Source of the DNA: Gigaspora rosea
Taxonomy: Eukaryota; Glomeromycota; Glomeromycetes; Diversisporales; Gigasporaceae
Length of the DNA stretch: 64,000 bases
Direction: 5' to 3'
Assembly (NCBI GenBank): GCA_003550325.1
Contig: QKWP01000506.1
Coordinates: forward strand, 133,105-197,104
The notes under the pieces are model-generated. The model searched no databases. It was not told where the DNA came from and worked only from the letters and a program-made list of their open reading frames with translations. How positions within the stretch are numbered: the stretch's first letter is position 1; each line of letters opens with the position of its first letter. Of the stretch, positions 1-11,702 are shown piece after piece. Both the position numbers and the translations under genes were made by a program.

Positions 1-20
1 ACTTTTTATTCTCTGATTAG

Positions 21-295
21 GTATACGTATCATAAATGGTTCGACAATTCTTAGTACATCAATTGATCAACGATTAAATTTATGGAACATTACGTTTAAA
101 AATTTAATCAATAATGATGAAATAAGTGAGCAGAATGAAGAAGGTAAATTTGAATTGATTAAATCGGAATTTATTAATGTTTGTGATCCATGCTGTATGG
201 ATGTTTTGAGAATTAACGACGGAAATGATAAAAACGATAAATTAATGATAGCTACTAGTGGGATTGGAATAGAGTTGTTTCAGATTAATTTATAA
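21..295 (+). CDS. C-terminal exon of WD-repeat protein resembling WDR6/Rtt10
   Basis: The exon follows an acceptor (TTAG at 17-20) and reads in one frame to TAA at 293-295. The peptide begins after a split codon with IRIINGSTILSTSIDQRLNLW, then has an acidic, Asn-rich loop, then VCDPCCMDVL and ends ATSGIGIELFQINL. The order 'S-x-D-Q-R-L-x-LW', 'DxxxMDVL', then a final 'A-x-x-G-x-G-IE-x-F' strand is the last blade of the WDR6/Rtt10 (Trm734) family, which in yeast partners the tRNA 2'-O-methyltransferase Trm7 and also affects endosomal recycling. Only the last 91 or so codons are present; the rest lies upstream of the window. No disabling change is seen in this exon, and it is one of very few intact host coding segments here. 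Other WD40 proteins remain possible because only one blade is visible. Confidence 0.72.
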
Positions 296-530
296 TTTTT
301 TTAACAAAATTTTCAAGATTACTTAGTCTATGGACCGAAATTTCATCATAATTCCAAATTTGATTTAAAAAAAAAGGAAATAAATTAACCGCAAATGCTT
401 GAAATAAAAAGGTTAACATTAATTCGTGATTCGCGTGGGAACCAGTGATCTACAATAATATATGTAATTTTAGCCCTTTTTCGAATCTACGTGTTCCCTA
501 TATAAAAAAAAATCATCTTGATATATTTAA

Positions 531-757
531 TACTAGGCTAATGCATAGCATTATATGTCCGGAGCCCATCATCATATTACACAAACGCGGACAGACAAAA
601 AATTTCCAAATTCCATTTCTGATAAGATTTACATCATATATATGCAAGTATATCAAAAAGTAAAATTTGTCAAGATTTTTACAATTGAAGCACATCAGGA
701 AGGTAATTTTTGTATCACTTTGCATAGACACTAATGGACTACGCTCCGGCCAATTAT
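531..757 (+). repeat. Dispersed repeat R1, copy 1
   Basis: The block from TACTAGGCTAATGC to GCTCCGGCCAATTA recurs at 3440-3725 with high identity, but copy 1 lacks about 55 bp present in copy 2 (the segment between CATATTACACAAACGCG and GGACAGACAAAAAATT). A short inverted echo (TCCGGAGC near the left end, GCTCCGG at the right) is visible. No coding potential beyond a chance ORF. Element class is not recognised. Confidence 0.7.
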
Positions 758-1605
758 TTTTTTAAATATATACAAACTAATACAAACATTAAAATATCTA
801 GTAACGCCAAAAAAACCTGTCACTAACAAATACTATAAAACTATTTAATGCACAGAATATGTGCAAGTCTTTCTCTTAAAATCGCACCCTGACTGGTATT
901 TTATTATCACTGCGTGAGTATTTTCGCTTTATGTGAATATCTCAAATAAATTACTTGCATTCAAAATTTGGTATACCAAACCAGATACCCGACTCTTAAA
1001 ATTCGTCATGAGCTTAAATTTAAGTGGTATGAAATACCAAACTTAGGTAAGTAATCATGACCATTTAAGTCAAAAATATTCAAATACCCACGGATTTGAT
1101 CATTGAGACAACCGAGTTTGTGAATTTCATCGTTTTTTATAATAGTAATGTTCGGAATTCGTAAAATTCACAATATTCAATTGTTTTATTTGAAAAGAGC
1201 GATAAGTTCAGACAGATAGGCGTAATTTTAACATTTTTACTCCATAAATGAACTAATGAAACTGAAAGAAAACGAGTTCAATGAGCTCAGCAAAAACTAG
1301 CCACACCTAACTTACTTATTTGAGATCACAAGTTTTGAAACAATGCTGATAAGCATTATTTATGTATGTAGCTAGTGAATAAAATTCTAAGACTTATATA
1401 CTGTATTTGTGACTGTCTCGTATTTTATAAATGTTGAATAACCTTCGAGCTTAAAAGCTCTAAATTCAACAAATAAACTTTCTTTTCCGTAATTTATAAA
1501 AAAGTAACTCTTAACACGCCCAACAAAGCTTAAGTACAGAAACTCAACCCAATTTTATACATTTTATTTTTTTTTTATTAAAACGTATTCTAGCAATACG
1601 ATAAC
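758..1605. other. AT-rich stretch without recognisable gene
   Basis: No extended reading frame, tRNA or TIR element was recognised. Composition is uniformly AT-rich with short A and T runs. Confidence 0.6.
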
Positions 1606-1975
1606 ATGTCAAAATACAAAGTTACACTTGTATTACGGGGCGAAATTGTACAAAATTTGCATTTTGGACCGTATGCTAAAGAGTGGTGGATTTCACGTCC
1701 AACTAGTAATGACTTAATACATACACTTCTTTATCCTGTTCGTCTTGTCTTGGTATGAAAACTTTTACTACAGTAAATCAGCGTGACTTTATAATTACAG
1801 TGGTTCAAAAAGGATTTGAACCTGGATATGTCAATCCGAAGCCTTGCGAAGTAATACATGTAGTACATCAGAAGTGATTACTTCTATATATCAACAAGCT
1901 TTTTTTACAAAAACTAGATTAGATGGTCTTTCAGTTATGGGATACGATGATTCCGAAATATGTAAAATATTACAT
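1606..1975 (+). pseudogene. Fragment of AM-fungus-type hypothetical protein family
   Basis: ATG at 1606 opens a 49-codon exon (MSKYKVTLVLRGEIVQNL...) followed by a clean 48-bp intron, GTATGA to TACAG (1753-1800). Exon 2 starts WFKKDLNLDMSIRSLAK then hits TAA; after a frameshift the frame ACA at 1865 reads TSEVITSIYQQAFFTKT... VMGYDDSEICKIL and stops at a palindrome near 1976. The segment 'ITSIYQQAFFTKT-x-x-x-G' is clearly related to 'ITSLFQQLFGTKT' in the minus-strand pseudogene at 52500-54350, so both derive from one family. I recall similar proteins from Rhizophagus genomes but know no function. The frameshift, stop and abrupt end mark it as a broken copy. Confidence 0.6.
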
Positions 1976-2014
1976 ACTATAGTGCTATAGCACTATAGCG
2001 CCATAGCACTATAA
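1976..2014. repeat. Short palindromic TATAGCAC repeat
   Basis: The words CTATAGTGC and GCACTATAG alternate four times, giving a near-perfect palindrome that terminates the preceding coding fragment. Confidence 0.7.
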
Positions 2015-2263
2015 AATAAATCCCTTTATTTATTATTATTTTATTTTATTTTTTTATTAAACTTTGACAGCCTCACTAGTTTATTAATCCTGCAATAGTT
2101 TACAACTATAAACTAATTGATATATCAAATAATATGGGGTGTTCCCTATTAAAAGGGCCCATTTTTACATTCATCTTATTGAGATAATTGAGTTTAACCA
2201 TTTGTTTTGATTTTCGGACTGATCCGGGATTAATCAAATTTCACAATTTTGATTGGTTAAATG

Positions 2264-3060
2264 CAGGGACGATGATTTTCTGCATTTCACGAAATGCCGC
2301 AGAAATCACGGAATTAGGTTGTAAACACGGAATGTATTAAGAATAGCACGGAATTGCCGCAGAAAGTAGGGATTTATAAATTATTTGTTTTTTTTTATAA
2401 GTACAAGGTTCTAAAAATATAACTTCCGAAAAGTTTCGAAAAGTTCTGAAAAGCTCCGATGTAGAAAATAAATAAACCTGAAATACGAGCGTGGTCGGGC
2501 GAAAATTTTTTGCCTAATATCCGAAATAATCCGAAGACATATGACAAATTGATTGCAGAATATTCAAGATTTCTATATGGAGTGCTCCGTATTAAAAGGG
2601 CCCATTTTTACAATTTTTTGAAAAATGAGTTTTTATCAAATTCATGTAAATTTTGACATGACTGATATTTTTCAATTATTAATGAAAGTCGATTTGCATA
2701 ATAAAAAATCAAGATAATGTAAAAAGAAAAATTACATGAGGCTGTGTAGAGCCAACACGTCACGAGATTATCCGATAGTCACATGCCGTCTTTAACCAAT
2801 CAAAATAGTGAAATTTAATTAATCCCGGATCAGTCCGAAAATCAAAACAAGTGGTTAAGCTCGATTATCTCAAAATGAGATAAATGTAAAAATGGGCCCT
2901 TTTAATACGGAGCACTCCATATAACCAACACAGAATTTATAAATGACCAACGCAGAATTCACGCAGAAATTATGAATTTTAATGCACGGAATTTTTGCAG
3001 AATTTGTTTTTGTCACGGACGGAATTGGTAAGTTTTCACCGCAGAAAATCATCGTCCCTG
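2264..3060. mobile_element. Non-autonomous hAT-like element inside MITE A
   Basis: TIR CAGGGACGATGATTTTCTGC matches the right end exactly in inverse. The flanks are the same 8 bp, GTTAAATG (2256-2263 and 3061-3068). An 8-bp TSD and CAGGG-type termini are hAT hallmarks. Subterminal words around CGCAGAAAT/CACGGAAT recur on both sides. It carries no ORF and is itself interrupted by a second MITE A copy. Confidence 0.88.
2576..2921. mobile_element. MITE family A (inner, complete copy)
   Basis: 346 bp from TATGGAGTGCTCCGTATT to AATACGGAGCACTCCATA with TA on each side (2574-2575, 2922-2923). Perfect 18-bp TIRs. It sits within the hAT-like element that sits within another MITE A. Confidence 0.9.
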
Positions 3061-3439
3061 GTTAAATGTAGCAGGTGACTATCGGGTAGTCTTGTGATGT
3101 GCTTGGCCTTAGACAACTTCGGTTAATATTTCTTTTACATTATCTCTATTTTTTATTATGCAAATCGACTTTCATTTATAATTGAAAAATGTCAATCATG
3201 TTAAAATTTACATAAATCTAACAAAAACTCAATTTTTGAAAAAATATAAAAATGGGCCCTTTTAATAGAGGACACCCCATATATAGATCCAACATTATTC
3301 AGCTAGTGCCCAAATACAACTCGTTGCACCATGCTTCTAAGAGAATGGAGTCTTAATGTCAGTGCTACCAAGTTTATAGAATTTCTCTTCAAATCCCTCC
3401 CACTTAGCACCAATGGTAGAATCAAATAATAATATCATA

Positions 3440-3725
3440 TACTAGGCTAATGCGTAGCATTATATGTCCGGAGCTCATCATATGATGTTCACCATATTAC
3501 ACAAACGCGTTAATATGCATATGTTGGTACAAATATAGACACGCGTGCGGACAGACAAAAAATTTCCAAATTCCATTTCTGATAAGATTTACATCATATA
3601 TATGCAAGTATATCAAAAAAGTAAAATTTGTCAAGATTTTACACAATTGAAGCACATCAAGAAGGTAATTTTTGTATCACTTTGCATAGACACTTATGGA
3701 CCGTCGCTACGCTCCGGCCAATTAT
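3440..3725 (+). repeat. Dispersed repeat R1, copy 2 (longer form)
   Basis: Same ends as 531-757 but with an extra internal segment containing ACGCGTTAATATGC and TAGACACGCGTGCGG. A much more diverged relative of its right end (CGGCTATGCTCTGGACAATTA) is seen near 26715-26740. Confidence 0.7.
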
Positions 3726-4768
3726 TATCTGTATACTACCATTTAAGAAAAATAAGATGTAAGAAATAAAAGAGATATAAAAGAAGAAAAATAATTTTGA
3801 ACCTAAACAAAAAACCAAAAACAACAACAAAAAGAAAAAGATATAAAATAAGAGAAACAAAAAAAAGCCTATATACAAGGCAGAACTAACAAATCCTATC
3901 TAAAAAAAATGAGAAAAAAGAAAGGAAATAACAAATACTTATACTAATACTAATACTTTTAGAAATTAAAAATTATAATACTACATAGCAAAAATCTGTC
4001 TAAGTATTATATACATGTATGAAACAAAACTAGAAAGTTCTAGAAAGAAATTTCATCTCAAATTTTTTACCAAAATATCTCACATATCATTTACTGTTTA
4101 TTTCACAGAATTCAAAATTCACCTATGACTTGATTCTGATTAGATAGGTAACACTGTCGATTTTTTGAAGGGGTAAACTAAATTGTCCACTTTTTGGCAA
4201 AATTTTGAAAAAAAACCAAAAAGAGATAGCAGAAGTACCAAAACTTGAAAAGGGTATAAGTTTTACATTTTGTAGAATAGTATATAGATAACCAAAAGTA
4301 TGTTTTCATTAAGACTTCTATATCTTTTGACAAAAAACTCTAGGGTTTTAGCCCTACATTTTTAATAGCAATGAAGTCTTCTATTCAGAGAACCAAACCC
4401 ACAAGAAGAAATCTTTTTTAGTTCTATTTTAGTCTTCTCACATGCAATCTGAAGTCCTGTATCCAGGTAGCTTCTAAATAAAGTTTTTGTTATATATAAA
4501 AATGCTAACTACAAATTTTTTATAGGTCAGCGTTTATAAAAAGTTTTGGTCCAAAGGAATATCAAAAAGAGTTCTTTATTTATTATTATCATATTATACA
4601 TTATATTTTATATTTATTAAACAAAATTGTTAAAACATATCACTAGTGTTCAACACCAGTATGAAGATCAAAATTAAAAAAAATAAACAAAAAAAATAAA
4701 CAAAAGTTAAAACTAATAAATGTTAAGTTAAAGTTAATAGTTAGGGTTAAGGTAAGGCATAGTATATA
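3726..4768. other. AT-rich stretch without recognisable gene
   Basis: An A-rich tract with short G/C words occupies 3770-3960; the remainder shows no reading frame, TIR pair or RNA gene that I can support. Confidence 0.6.
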
Positions 4769-5345
4769 CCGTATATGTCCGATAATAACCTACTACCTAA
4801 AATAAGCTACCCCCTGATTTTTTTAAAAAATCTTAAAAAATTCGTTAGCAGTTGCTACATATAAAACTTTTTTTTACTAAGTAAACTTCAAAAAAAGTTG
4901 ATTAAGTAAAGTTGTTCAGCACATCAAAATACACCTACAGTAAAAATTTGGTGTTATTTGGACAACTTTTTATTAGTACGTTTTTCAATTTTTTCAAAAA
5001 ATACTTTATTTCGAAAATAAGCTACTTTATGATTTTTTGAGGACCCCAGACATCTCTAATATAGGTCATAAATGATCTGTATAAATTTGGAGGTTTTTGC
5101 AAATTACTAAAAATTTATATGTAATAATTGAATTATCAGTAAATTTACTTGATTTTAGGGGTAGCTAAAAACTAAATTATCACATTTATTTTTATAAATC
5201 AAAATAATATATGTATTTTTGAGTGCTGAACAAATTTTCTTAGAGCATAAAGTTAGAATCAATTAGTAAAATTTGGAGAATCATAGAATTTTTTAGTATT
5301 TTTATTAGAAAAATTATAGATAGCGACCCATCGCCATGGCGATCC
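4769..5345. mobile_element. Partial TA-type element D followed by a single fold-back arm
   Basis: The left end CCGTATATGTCCGATAATAA after TA resembles the TIR of the complete element at 37659-37975, and the inner text GTTCAGCACATCAAAATAC is shared. Further in are AGGACCCCAGACATCTCT (5040 region) and one copy of the arm CTGAACAA...GAATCAATTAGTAAAATTT, ending with CGACCCATCGCCATGGCGAT. The same components occur in reverse order and expanded at 24760-26310. Confidence 0.6.
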
Positions 5346-6423
5346 CTAAGATTAACCAATCAATTTGCGTGTATAAATCATATAGTACAGTAACAATGTA
5401 AATCAATTGCTCGGGTAACTTATACACTTTTGAAACATTACTATGAAAGAATTCCACGTGGATTCCAATGATCTATTTTGGTTCGAGCGCACGCATTTGA
5501 TTTGAAACTTCACAAGCCACTTTGTGTTGAAACGTAACTTCTTTTTTTGTACGTTTCTGTTCTTTTTTTTACTAAAGTATACGTGTTCAGCCTTGACAAG
5601 TTAGACTAGCCGTACAAATATGGTTAACTCTCCATTGCCAACAGATCTAGCAAGTAAAAAAGATTTCCATTTTACTTACTATGGCCTTTCGCTCTGTTCC
5701 TCAATTTTTTTTTTTTTTTTTTTTTATAGCAAATTCTAATATAGATATTCCCGTTAAAATTAATTAGAAATAATCAACACTTCTAAAAACTTTACCTAGG
5801 AGCGAATATTTTACTATATAATGCTATTAGTTATAGTAAACACAGTATATATAAGTTTAAATACCAAAGACGGAGGAGATTGAGATGTTACAGGTAATTT
5901 GAGTATACCATTTGATATGCTATATATTACAATAACAATAGGCTTATACTAATGCTTTATACGTATTCCGAATATTATATTAGTAAATACAACTTTGAAA
6001 TAAGCAGTAGATCGATAATATGTAAAAGTATTATTGTTTCATTAATTATGTGAGCTAAGGGCCATGTTGCGTCTCAAGATCACAATAATTAAAAATAAAA
6101 TAGAATCATATTAATTACTTTTAAAATGTAATCAATAAAATAAAAAATGGCTTCGTTAATAATTTGAATTTTTGATCGATCTGAGCTTGGGTTTATTAGT
6201 AATAGATATGCCAAATTTTTTTTGCATTTTATTAGTTTATAAGCTCTTATGTTTTTTTTTTGTTTTTTAGTAGTATTGAAAGCGATAAATTTTTTTAGGT
6301 TAATCATCATGGGTATATCTACAAAAGTTAATTAATTGTAGAGATTGTCTGCTATGCTGGTCTTATGTAAGTAGTATCCGTATAGTAATACAGTATTTTT
6401 CTTGAGGTCAAGACTAGGATATA
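5346..6423. other. AT-rich stretch without recognisable gene
   Basis: A 20+ T run at 5706-5726 could be the 3' tail of a minus-strand retroposon, but no matching duplication was found. No coding sequence recognised. Confidence 0.55.
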
Positions 6424-6543
6424 AACCAAACTATTTGGAACATCCCAAATTATGTGACGACTAGTATCATATTATTATTACTATTGCTAAAACTGTGATG
6501 CTATTCATCACAGCAGTTTGAGATATCCCAAATAGTTTGGTTT
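6424..6543. mobile_element. Small inverted-repeat element (hairpin MITE)
   Basis: AACCAAACTATTTGG at the left and CCAAATAGTTTGGTTT at the right are inverted; internal ACTGTGATG/CATCACAG forms a second stem. Confidence 0.65.
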
Positions 6544-7804
6544 GCATTGCTAGTCAAGACATGTTGATGCCGTGAACAAAATCACAGGCATCCTTTTGTC
6601 ACGAAACCATAACTCAGGCCCATAATGCAGAGTAATTGGTGGGTAAGTTTTAAGTATTTGATGACAGGGGTGATGTATTTAAGAGTTGGATATGTATGAT
6701 GATGTATTGAGTAAGGGATAATGGTTGAGTAAGTATGAGGTCATAAGAAGTGGTTATTTAAAAGAGGTAAAGATGGGAATTGGTCTACCTCTTTTGTCTT
6801 TGCTGTTAGCTTGACGTTAGTCTAGCTTTGTCGATAAGTACCCAGTAAAGATTTATAGTGTAAGATATTTTTTTACTTGCTTATGTCTAGAATGTAAGGA
6901 GTGGGATAAATACGTACCTTAACTTGTTTTTATAATCTTCGCTCTAATTTCCTCATCAATTTTAATTTTATATAATTTTTCTCCTCCAACCGCATTATTT
7001 TTGCAATTATCCAGCAACCATTTTATAAGAAAACCCCTCTAATTAATTATTTTCAATTTGATTTTATGCCCGCCCACCACTAGACTTGGTTGATGGTTGG
7101 ATGGTTAGTAGGAAATTTTAGGAAAGTAACCGAACCGATGCTATAAACCGTCTGTGGATCATGTGACCAGCGAGGCAAAATCCGATAATTGTCATGTATA
7201 GAAGTGGGCAAAAAAAATATGACGATTTTACATTAGAAATTTGATTGGCTCTGATGTGAATAATTAGTACAGCCAATAGAAGTGTAGGGGCTCTGATAAT
7301 TCAATTTTCGAAATTAGATGGTAATGTTTATGTTTAACCGATCAATACAGTAGAATTTTTACTCCTTTATCGCTACGTGAGATTTTAGATTTGTTACAAT
7401 TTATAAATTAGTCGCTAAAATGAGTTTGCTTACTTTGAAAATATAGTAACCACGCCTTTAAAAATCTTAGTTTAAGTGAAGTCAAAGCCAAATAGAAGTC
7501 TAAATATAGACTAAACAACTTCAAAAAAGCAAAGAAACCCCCCGACAAAGTAAAAGAATAACAAACCAAAAAGAAGACATGAGAAGTAACAAACAAGAAA
7601 CTGAAAAAAAGCAAAAAGAAAGCAAGAAGCGACAAAAAAAGACTAAAATGAAAAAGCAACAAAAAAAAAAAAATAGAAAAAAAGCGACAAAAAAAAAAAG
7701 CTCCAAAAAAAGCCAAAGCGAACTTGTGCTATAGTGGTTGTGGTTCTTTTACTACATTATATGTTTTATAATTAAAATAGTGCCGTACTCATAATATACA
7801 AACT
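6544..7804. other. Non-coding stretch upstream of the transposase gene
   Basis: Nothing recognised at 6544-7480. From 7500 to 7725 the sequence is an A-rich tract with recurring words GCAAAAAGAAAGC and GCGACAAAAAAA, the reverse complement of T-rich arrays seen inside several elements elsewhere in the window. It may contain the promoter of the transposase gene that starts at 7805. Confidence 0.5.
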
Positions 7805-9040
7805 ATGGATGAGTCAGACATTGAACTCGAAGCACTAATAGCATATGATAGTGCAGGAGATTTTTCTGAAACAGATAGGTAAGCATTAAGATGTTTTTGA
7901 TCATTTTTATATGATTAATTTCTTTTTTATATATTTTTAGCTCTGATGACGATGAAGATATTTTGGAGCTTTCTGTTGGTAAGACATTCCGAGACTGGGA
8001 TCAAGCGGCAAGATTTATGAAGAAATATGCAGCAGCTAAAGGCCATGGAATTCGAATTGGTGGCAGAGGAAAAAAGGATACAACAACCTGCCAAATATTA
8101 AAATGGTCATATTTATGTCGCCATGCTGGGAACCCTTCAGAGAAATTGATTGGAACATCTTGTCGTGTAGGATGCCCATGGAAAGTTAATATTTGGTTTA
8201 AAAAGGAAAAAAATTGCCCCGAAGTTATGACTTTTAATAATCAACATATTGGTCATGAACTTCATCCACTAGCAAGCCACTTTGATCTGACATTACGAAA
8301 GTTATCAAAGGAAATCATTGAAGAAATTCGTTTTTTGACAGTCGTTGCTAAGGCTGATGCAACAATGCAATATCGAATTATTCGGGAGAAATACAAGACT
8401 AGGATACATAGACCAGACCTATATAATACTATTAGTAGGTTTCGCCATGATTCTGAACCAGGAAAAGAAGACACAGGTTTATTATTAAAAAGACTTTATG
8501 AAAAAAAATAGAAGATCCCCGATAGATATTTTTAATGGAAATTGACCTGGTTACTTCTTCTTTAACTCATCTTTTTTGGATGAGCTCTGAGCAACAAATA
8601 TTGTGGTTACGTTATCATGATGTAATAATGCATGATAACACATGTAAAACTAATCGCTACAATCGGCCTTTATCGCTTTTTGTAACACCAGACAACAATT
8701 TAAAGACACAAATTGTGGCCCAAGCAATCGTTGATGATAAGACACAATCTTCTTATAAGTGGGTCTTTAAATGTGTTAAGGACACAACTGGGTTAATACC
8801 AAAGGTTTTTGTTACGGATGGGGATCCGGCAGTTAATGGTGCTATCATAACTCAATTTCCTACTACCTTTCACATGCATTGTATTTGGCATATCGGCCAA
8901 AATTTACCAAAGAACCTAAAAGGAGTATTGGGTTTGAATTTTGTTAATTTTATGAAAGATTTTTATATTACAAGGAATAGTATGACAGAAAAAAAGTTTC
9001 ATGAAAGGTAATAGTTTTCTTTTAATTGTTGATAGAATTT

Positions 9041-9150
9041 AAATTAGAGCTTGGATCCAGTCATTCGTTTTTATATTAAATTTAACTAATATCCATGGAT
9101 TTTACTATTAAATTTGTATCCAATGAATAACTGGATCCAAGCTCTAATTT
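9041..9150. mobile_element. 110-bp MITE in transposase intron
   Basis: Ends AAATTAGAGCTTGGATCCAG and CTGGATCCAAGCTCTAATTT are perfect inverted repeats. Confidence 0.85.
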
Positions 9151-9231
9151 AAATAATAAAAAAGTATAAGTATTGGATGCCAATGGCATCCCATACTAAT
9201 TAGGCTATTGTTTAAAAAAAAAAAAAGAGTA

Positions 9232-9346
9232 TCCTGTATATTCGTGAAATAACGCGCAGGAGCGTTATTTCGAATTTTGGCCTATTAAGCTTAATTCGGG
9301 TCAAAATTCAAAATTACGCTCCTGTGCGTTATTTACGACTATACGG
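9232..9346. mobile_element. MITE family C, copy 1
   Basis: Contains inverted GTGAAATAACGCGCAGGAGC and GCTCCTGTGCGTTATTTACG, ending in ACTATACGG then TA. Related copies lie at 16455-16542 and 24324-24573. The CG-rich stem contrasts with the AT-rich surroundings. Confidence 0.75.
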
Positions 9347-9377
9347 TAAGTAAATTTTAGTAGAGATTTCTAACTTC

Positions 9378-9663
9378 TAGTGTTTCTCAAATTCAAATCA
9401 AATTAAATATTGGGTCAATTTGAATTTGATCAAATCAAATTGACCCTGATTTGAATTTGATTTGATTCAAATATTTGGATTTGAATTTGATTTGAATTTG
9501 AATTTTTAATAGTAATTTTCAAATCAAATCAAATATTTGTCAAATCAAATCAAATTTGGCCAGATTTGAATTTGATCAAATCAAATATAGTCAAATTTGA
9601 ATTTGAATTTGATCAAATATTTGATTCAAATATTTGAAGATCAAATCAAATTGCGGAACCCTA
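9378..9663. mobile_element. 286-bp hAT-like MITE with ATTTGA subterminal repeats
   Basis: Termini TAGTGTTTC and GGAACCCTA (YAGNG-type) are flanked by the identical 8-bp CTAACTTC (9370-9377, 9664-9671). The interior is nearly entirely the words TTTGAATTTGATTTG and its complement, which could serve as transposase binding repeats. Confidence 0.88.
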
Positions 9664-10170
9664 CTAACTTCAGCTATGACAATTATCATTTTTTGTATTA
9701 AAAATATTTTATTTGTTTTAAAAGATGGGAAAAGCTATTACACAATTATCCACAAGCCAAAAATTATTTGATGAGGTCTCTAGGATGTAATACTCAATCG
9801 TGGGCACGTGCATTCACCAATAGATATTTTACTGCTAGCATCCAGTCAACCTCTCGTAATGAGAGCAAAAATTCAACACTAAACCGCCTTTTTGGAACTT
9901 CAGGACTTTCATTGTGTGATTTATTTGATGCTTTAGAAGAAAGGTATCAAGAAGAGAATGACTATTGTGAATTTATTAACTGGAAGCAAAATATACCAAA
10001 ATAGGACCAAAAAGTATGGCAATAACTATTTTTGAGCCAGTTGTACAACAGCTTAATGAGTTAGTCATGCCGAATATAATGAAGAAGCAAATAGAGCAAA
10101 TGAACTTAAGTCTTCATTATCATGCCGCGAAAATTGATTATGTTATTTTCGCTTAGGCAACTTTTAAATT

Positions 10171-10329
10171 TATATGTAATAGTTATTACGAATATCATTA
10201 AATATCACAGATTAATCTCGATATTATTCATCATTGCGGCATAGCCGCAATGATGAATAATATCGAGATTGATCCGTGATATTTAATGATATTGACAACA
10301 AATACTGTAATAACAGTTCATATATATAA
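10171..10329. mobile_element. Long-stem palindromic element in the transposase gene
   Basis: Arms of about 70 bp, from TATATGTAATAGTTATTA to ATTCATCATTGCGGC and back from GCCGCAATGATGAAT to ACAGTTCATATATA, leave a 3-bp loop at about 10231-10233. The coding frame LHYHAAKIDYVIFA stops shortly upstream and resumes at 10354 after TTTTTTAG with VNESNQCIDN. Confidence 0.8.
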
Positions 10330-10561
10330 GTTAATTTATCTGGTCATTTTTTAGAAAGTTAATGAATCAAACCAGTGCATCGATAACCTATTTGACTGCC
10401 CGCAAGTACAGCTGAGCTCGTTCATAAATGACTCCTCGACAATTTTTAAAGTATGGGAAGTTATATACTTAATAAATCCTGAAACTTCCCATTTTGTATA
10501 TTTTTTGAGCGACGGTACTTTTCTTTGTACATGCATGATTGGAAAATCCCATGGCTATCCA

Positions 10562-11702
10562 AGGACCCCGAAGGATATATATAATACTGAGATCTGGCTT
10601 TGTATAGACTTATATATAATTTTTCCATATGTCATATGTTTAAATTTGTATAACCAACTGGTAATTTTTTGAAAAGTTAGATGTTTATTTGTATAACAAA
10701 GACGATCTTTATAACAAGTACAATCTTTTTTTGTATAACGATACTATATATACATCGGGAAATTTTTAAGTAGATATAAATCGATATATACCGTATGTTG
10801 CAGCTACCTTTTTTTGCCGATTTTTAACAAAAAAAACCCGTGCCGTGGGTAGCTTATTTACTATTTTAAGTAATTTAAAGCACAATAAAGGGTAGCTTAT
10901 TTTTGAATACAAAACTTTAATAAGTAAAATAAATCAATATGCTGTAGACAATAAATAAATATGCTGTAGACGATAAATAAATATGTTATAAACAATAAAT
11001 AAATATGCAGAAAAAAATCGGGAGTAACTTATAAAGCGATTTTTGGTCAATCGATTATAGTCGCTACATAGTAAAGTCTAAATTTTACTAAGCAAATCGA
11101 TTAAAGTCGCATAAGTAACATTGTTCAGCAGATCAAAATACGCGTACACTGAAAATTTCATACAAATTGGAGAACTTTTTATTATTTGACTTTTAATTTT
11201 TACGTTCAACGGTTTTTTTTTTATAAAAAAAAAACTGTTGAACGTAAAAATTAAAAGTCAAATAATAAAAAGTTCTCCGATTTGTATGAAATTTTCAGGG
11301 TACGCGTATTTTGATCTGCTGAACAATGTTACTTATGCGACTTTAATCGATTTGCTTAGTAAAATTTAGACTTTACTATGTAGCAACGTTCATCGATCGT
11401 ATGGGTAGCTTATTTTCGGAACTAAAAATTTTGTTGTTGAATTTGAACACGGTTAACTACCGCCCTTCTTTTTCTAGATAGGTTTCTGATTTTCTCTTCG
11501 TCACTTTTTTTTGTGTAATTATGTTTTTGGCTTTGGTGGTTAACATGATCATACTGGTACTCAGATCTGAAATTGTATAATTTATAGTAAATTTGAACTT
11601 ATATGATAATTTTGTATAAAGCTTTTAATAAAATTAAGTGTATAAAGTTATATTAAAATTTTGAGTCTGGATCTGAGTTATATATGTATCCTTCGGGGTC
11701 CT
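10562..11702. mobile_element. 1.14-kb TIR element splitting the SWIM zinc finger
   Basis: TIR AGGACCCCGAAGGATA with its inverse at the right end, and a perfect 8-bp TSD GCTATCCA (10554-10561, 11703-11710). Removing the element and one TSD copy rejoins the frame as CTCMIGKSHGYPCHHFYRVM, the SWIM signature CxC...CxH. The right end is homologous to 63673-63775. No transposase is encoded. Other elements with AGGACCCC ends are at 45652-45829 and 55898-56195. Confidence 0.9.
10791..11422. mobile_element. Nested element D copy with 158-bp hairpin arms
   Basis: Left end CCGTATGTTGCAGCTACC follows TA and right end GGTAGCTTATTTTCGGAAC resembles the element D TIR at 37659-37975. Positions 11061-11388 form an almost perfect hairpin: CGCTACATAGTAAAGTC pairs with GACTTTACTATGTAGCAACG across a T9/A9 centre near 11221. 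Confidence 0.7.

Larger units (their letters stand above)
2133..3281. mobile_element. MITE family A (outer copy, interrupted)
   Basis: Left end TATGGGGTGTTCCCTATT and right end AATAGAGGACACCCCATA are inverted; immediately inside both lies AAAAGGGCCCATTTTTA. The copy is split by the hAT-like element 2264-3060. Without that insert it is about 350 bp, the same size as the inner copy 2576-2921 and the copy at 51899-52229, and it is in the opposite orientation to the inner copy. Where flanks are clean the family shows a TA duplication, as in Tc1/mariner-type elements. Confidence 0.85.
9008..9724 (+). other. Transposase intron enlarged by three MITEs
   Basis: The exon boundary is inferred from protein continuity: ...KKFHE-R-WEKLLHNYPQAK. 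Donor AG|GTAATA at 9008 and acceptor AAAAG|A at 9724 restore codon AGA and join the frames exactly. Of 717 bp, about 510 are three inserted small elements (9041-9150, 9232-9346, 9378-9663). Confidence 0.8.

Noticed and set aside
3440..3725. Repeat R1 as a Helitron end
   Set aside because: There is no convincing 3' hairpin followed by CTRR at the boundary, and the left end does not start with TC in both copies.
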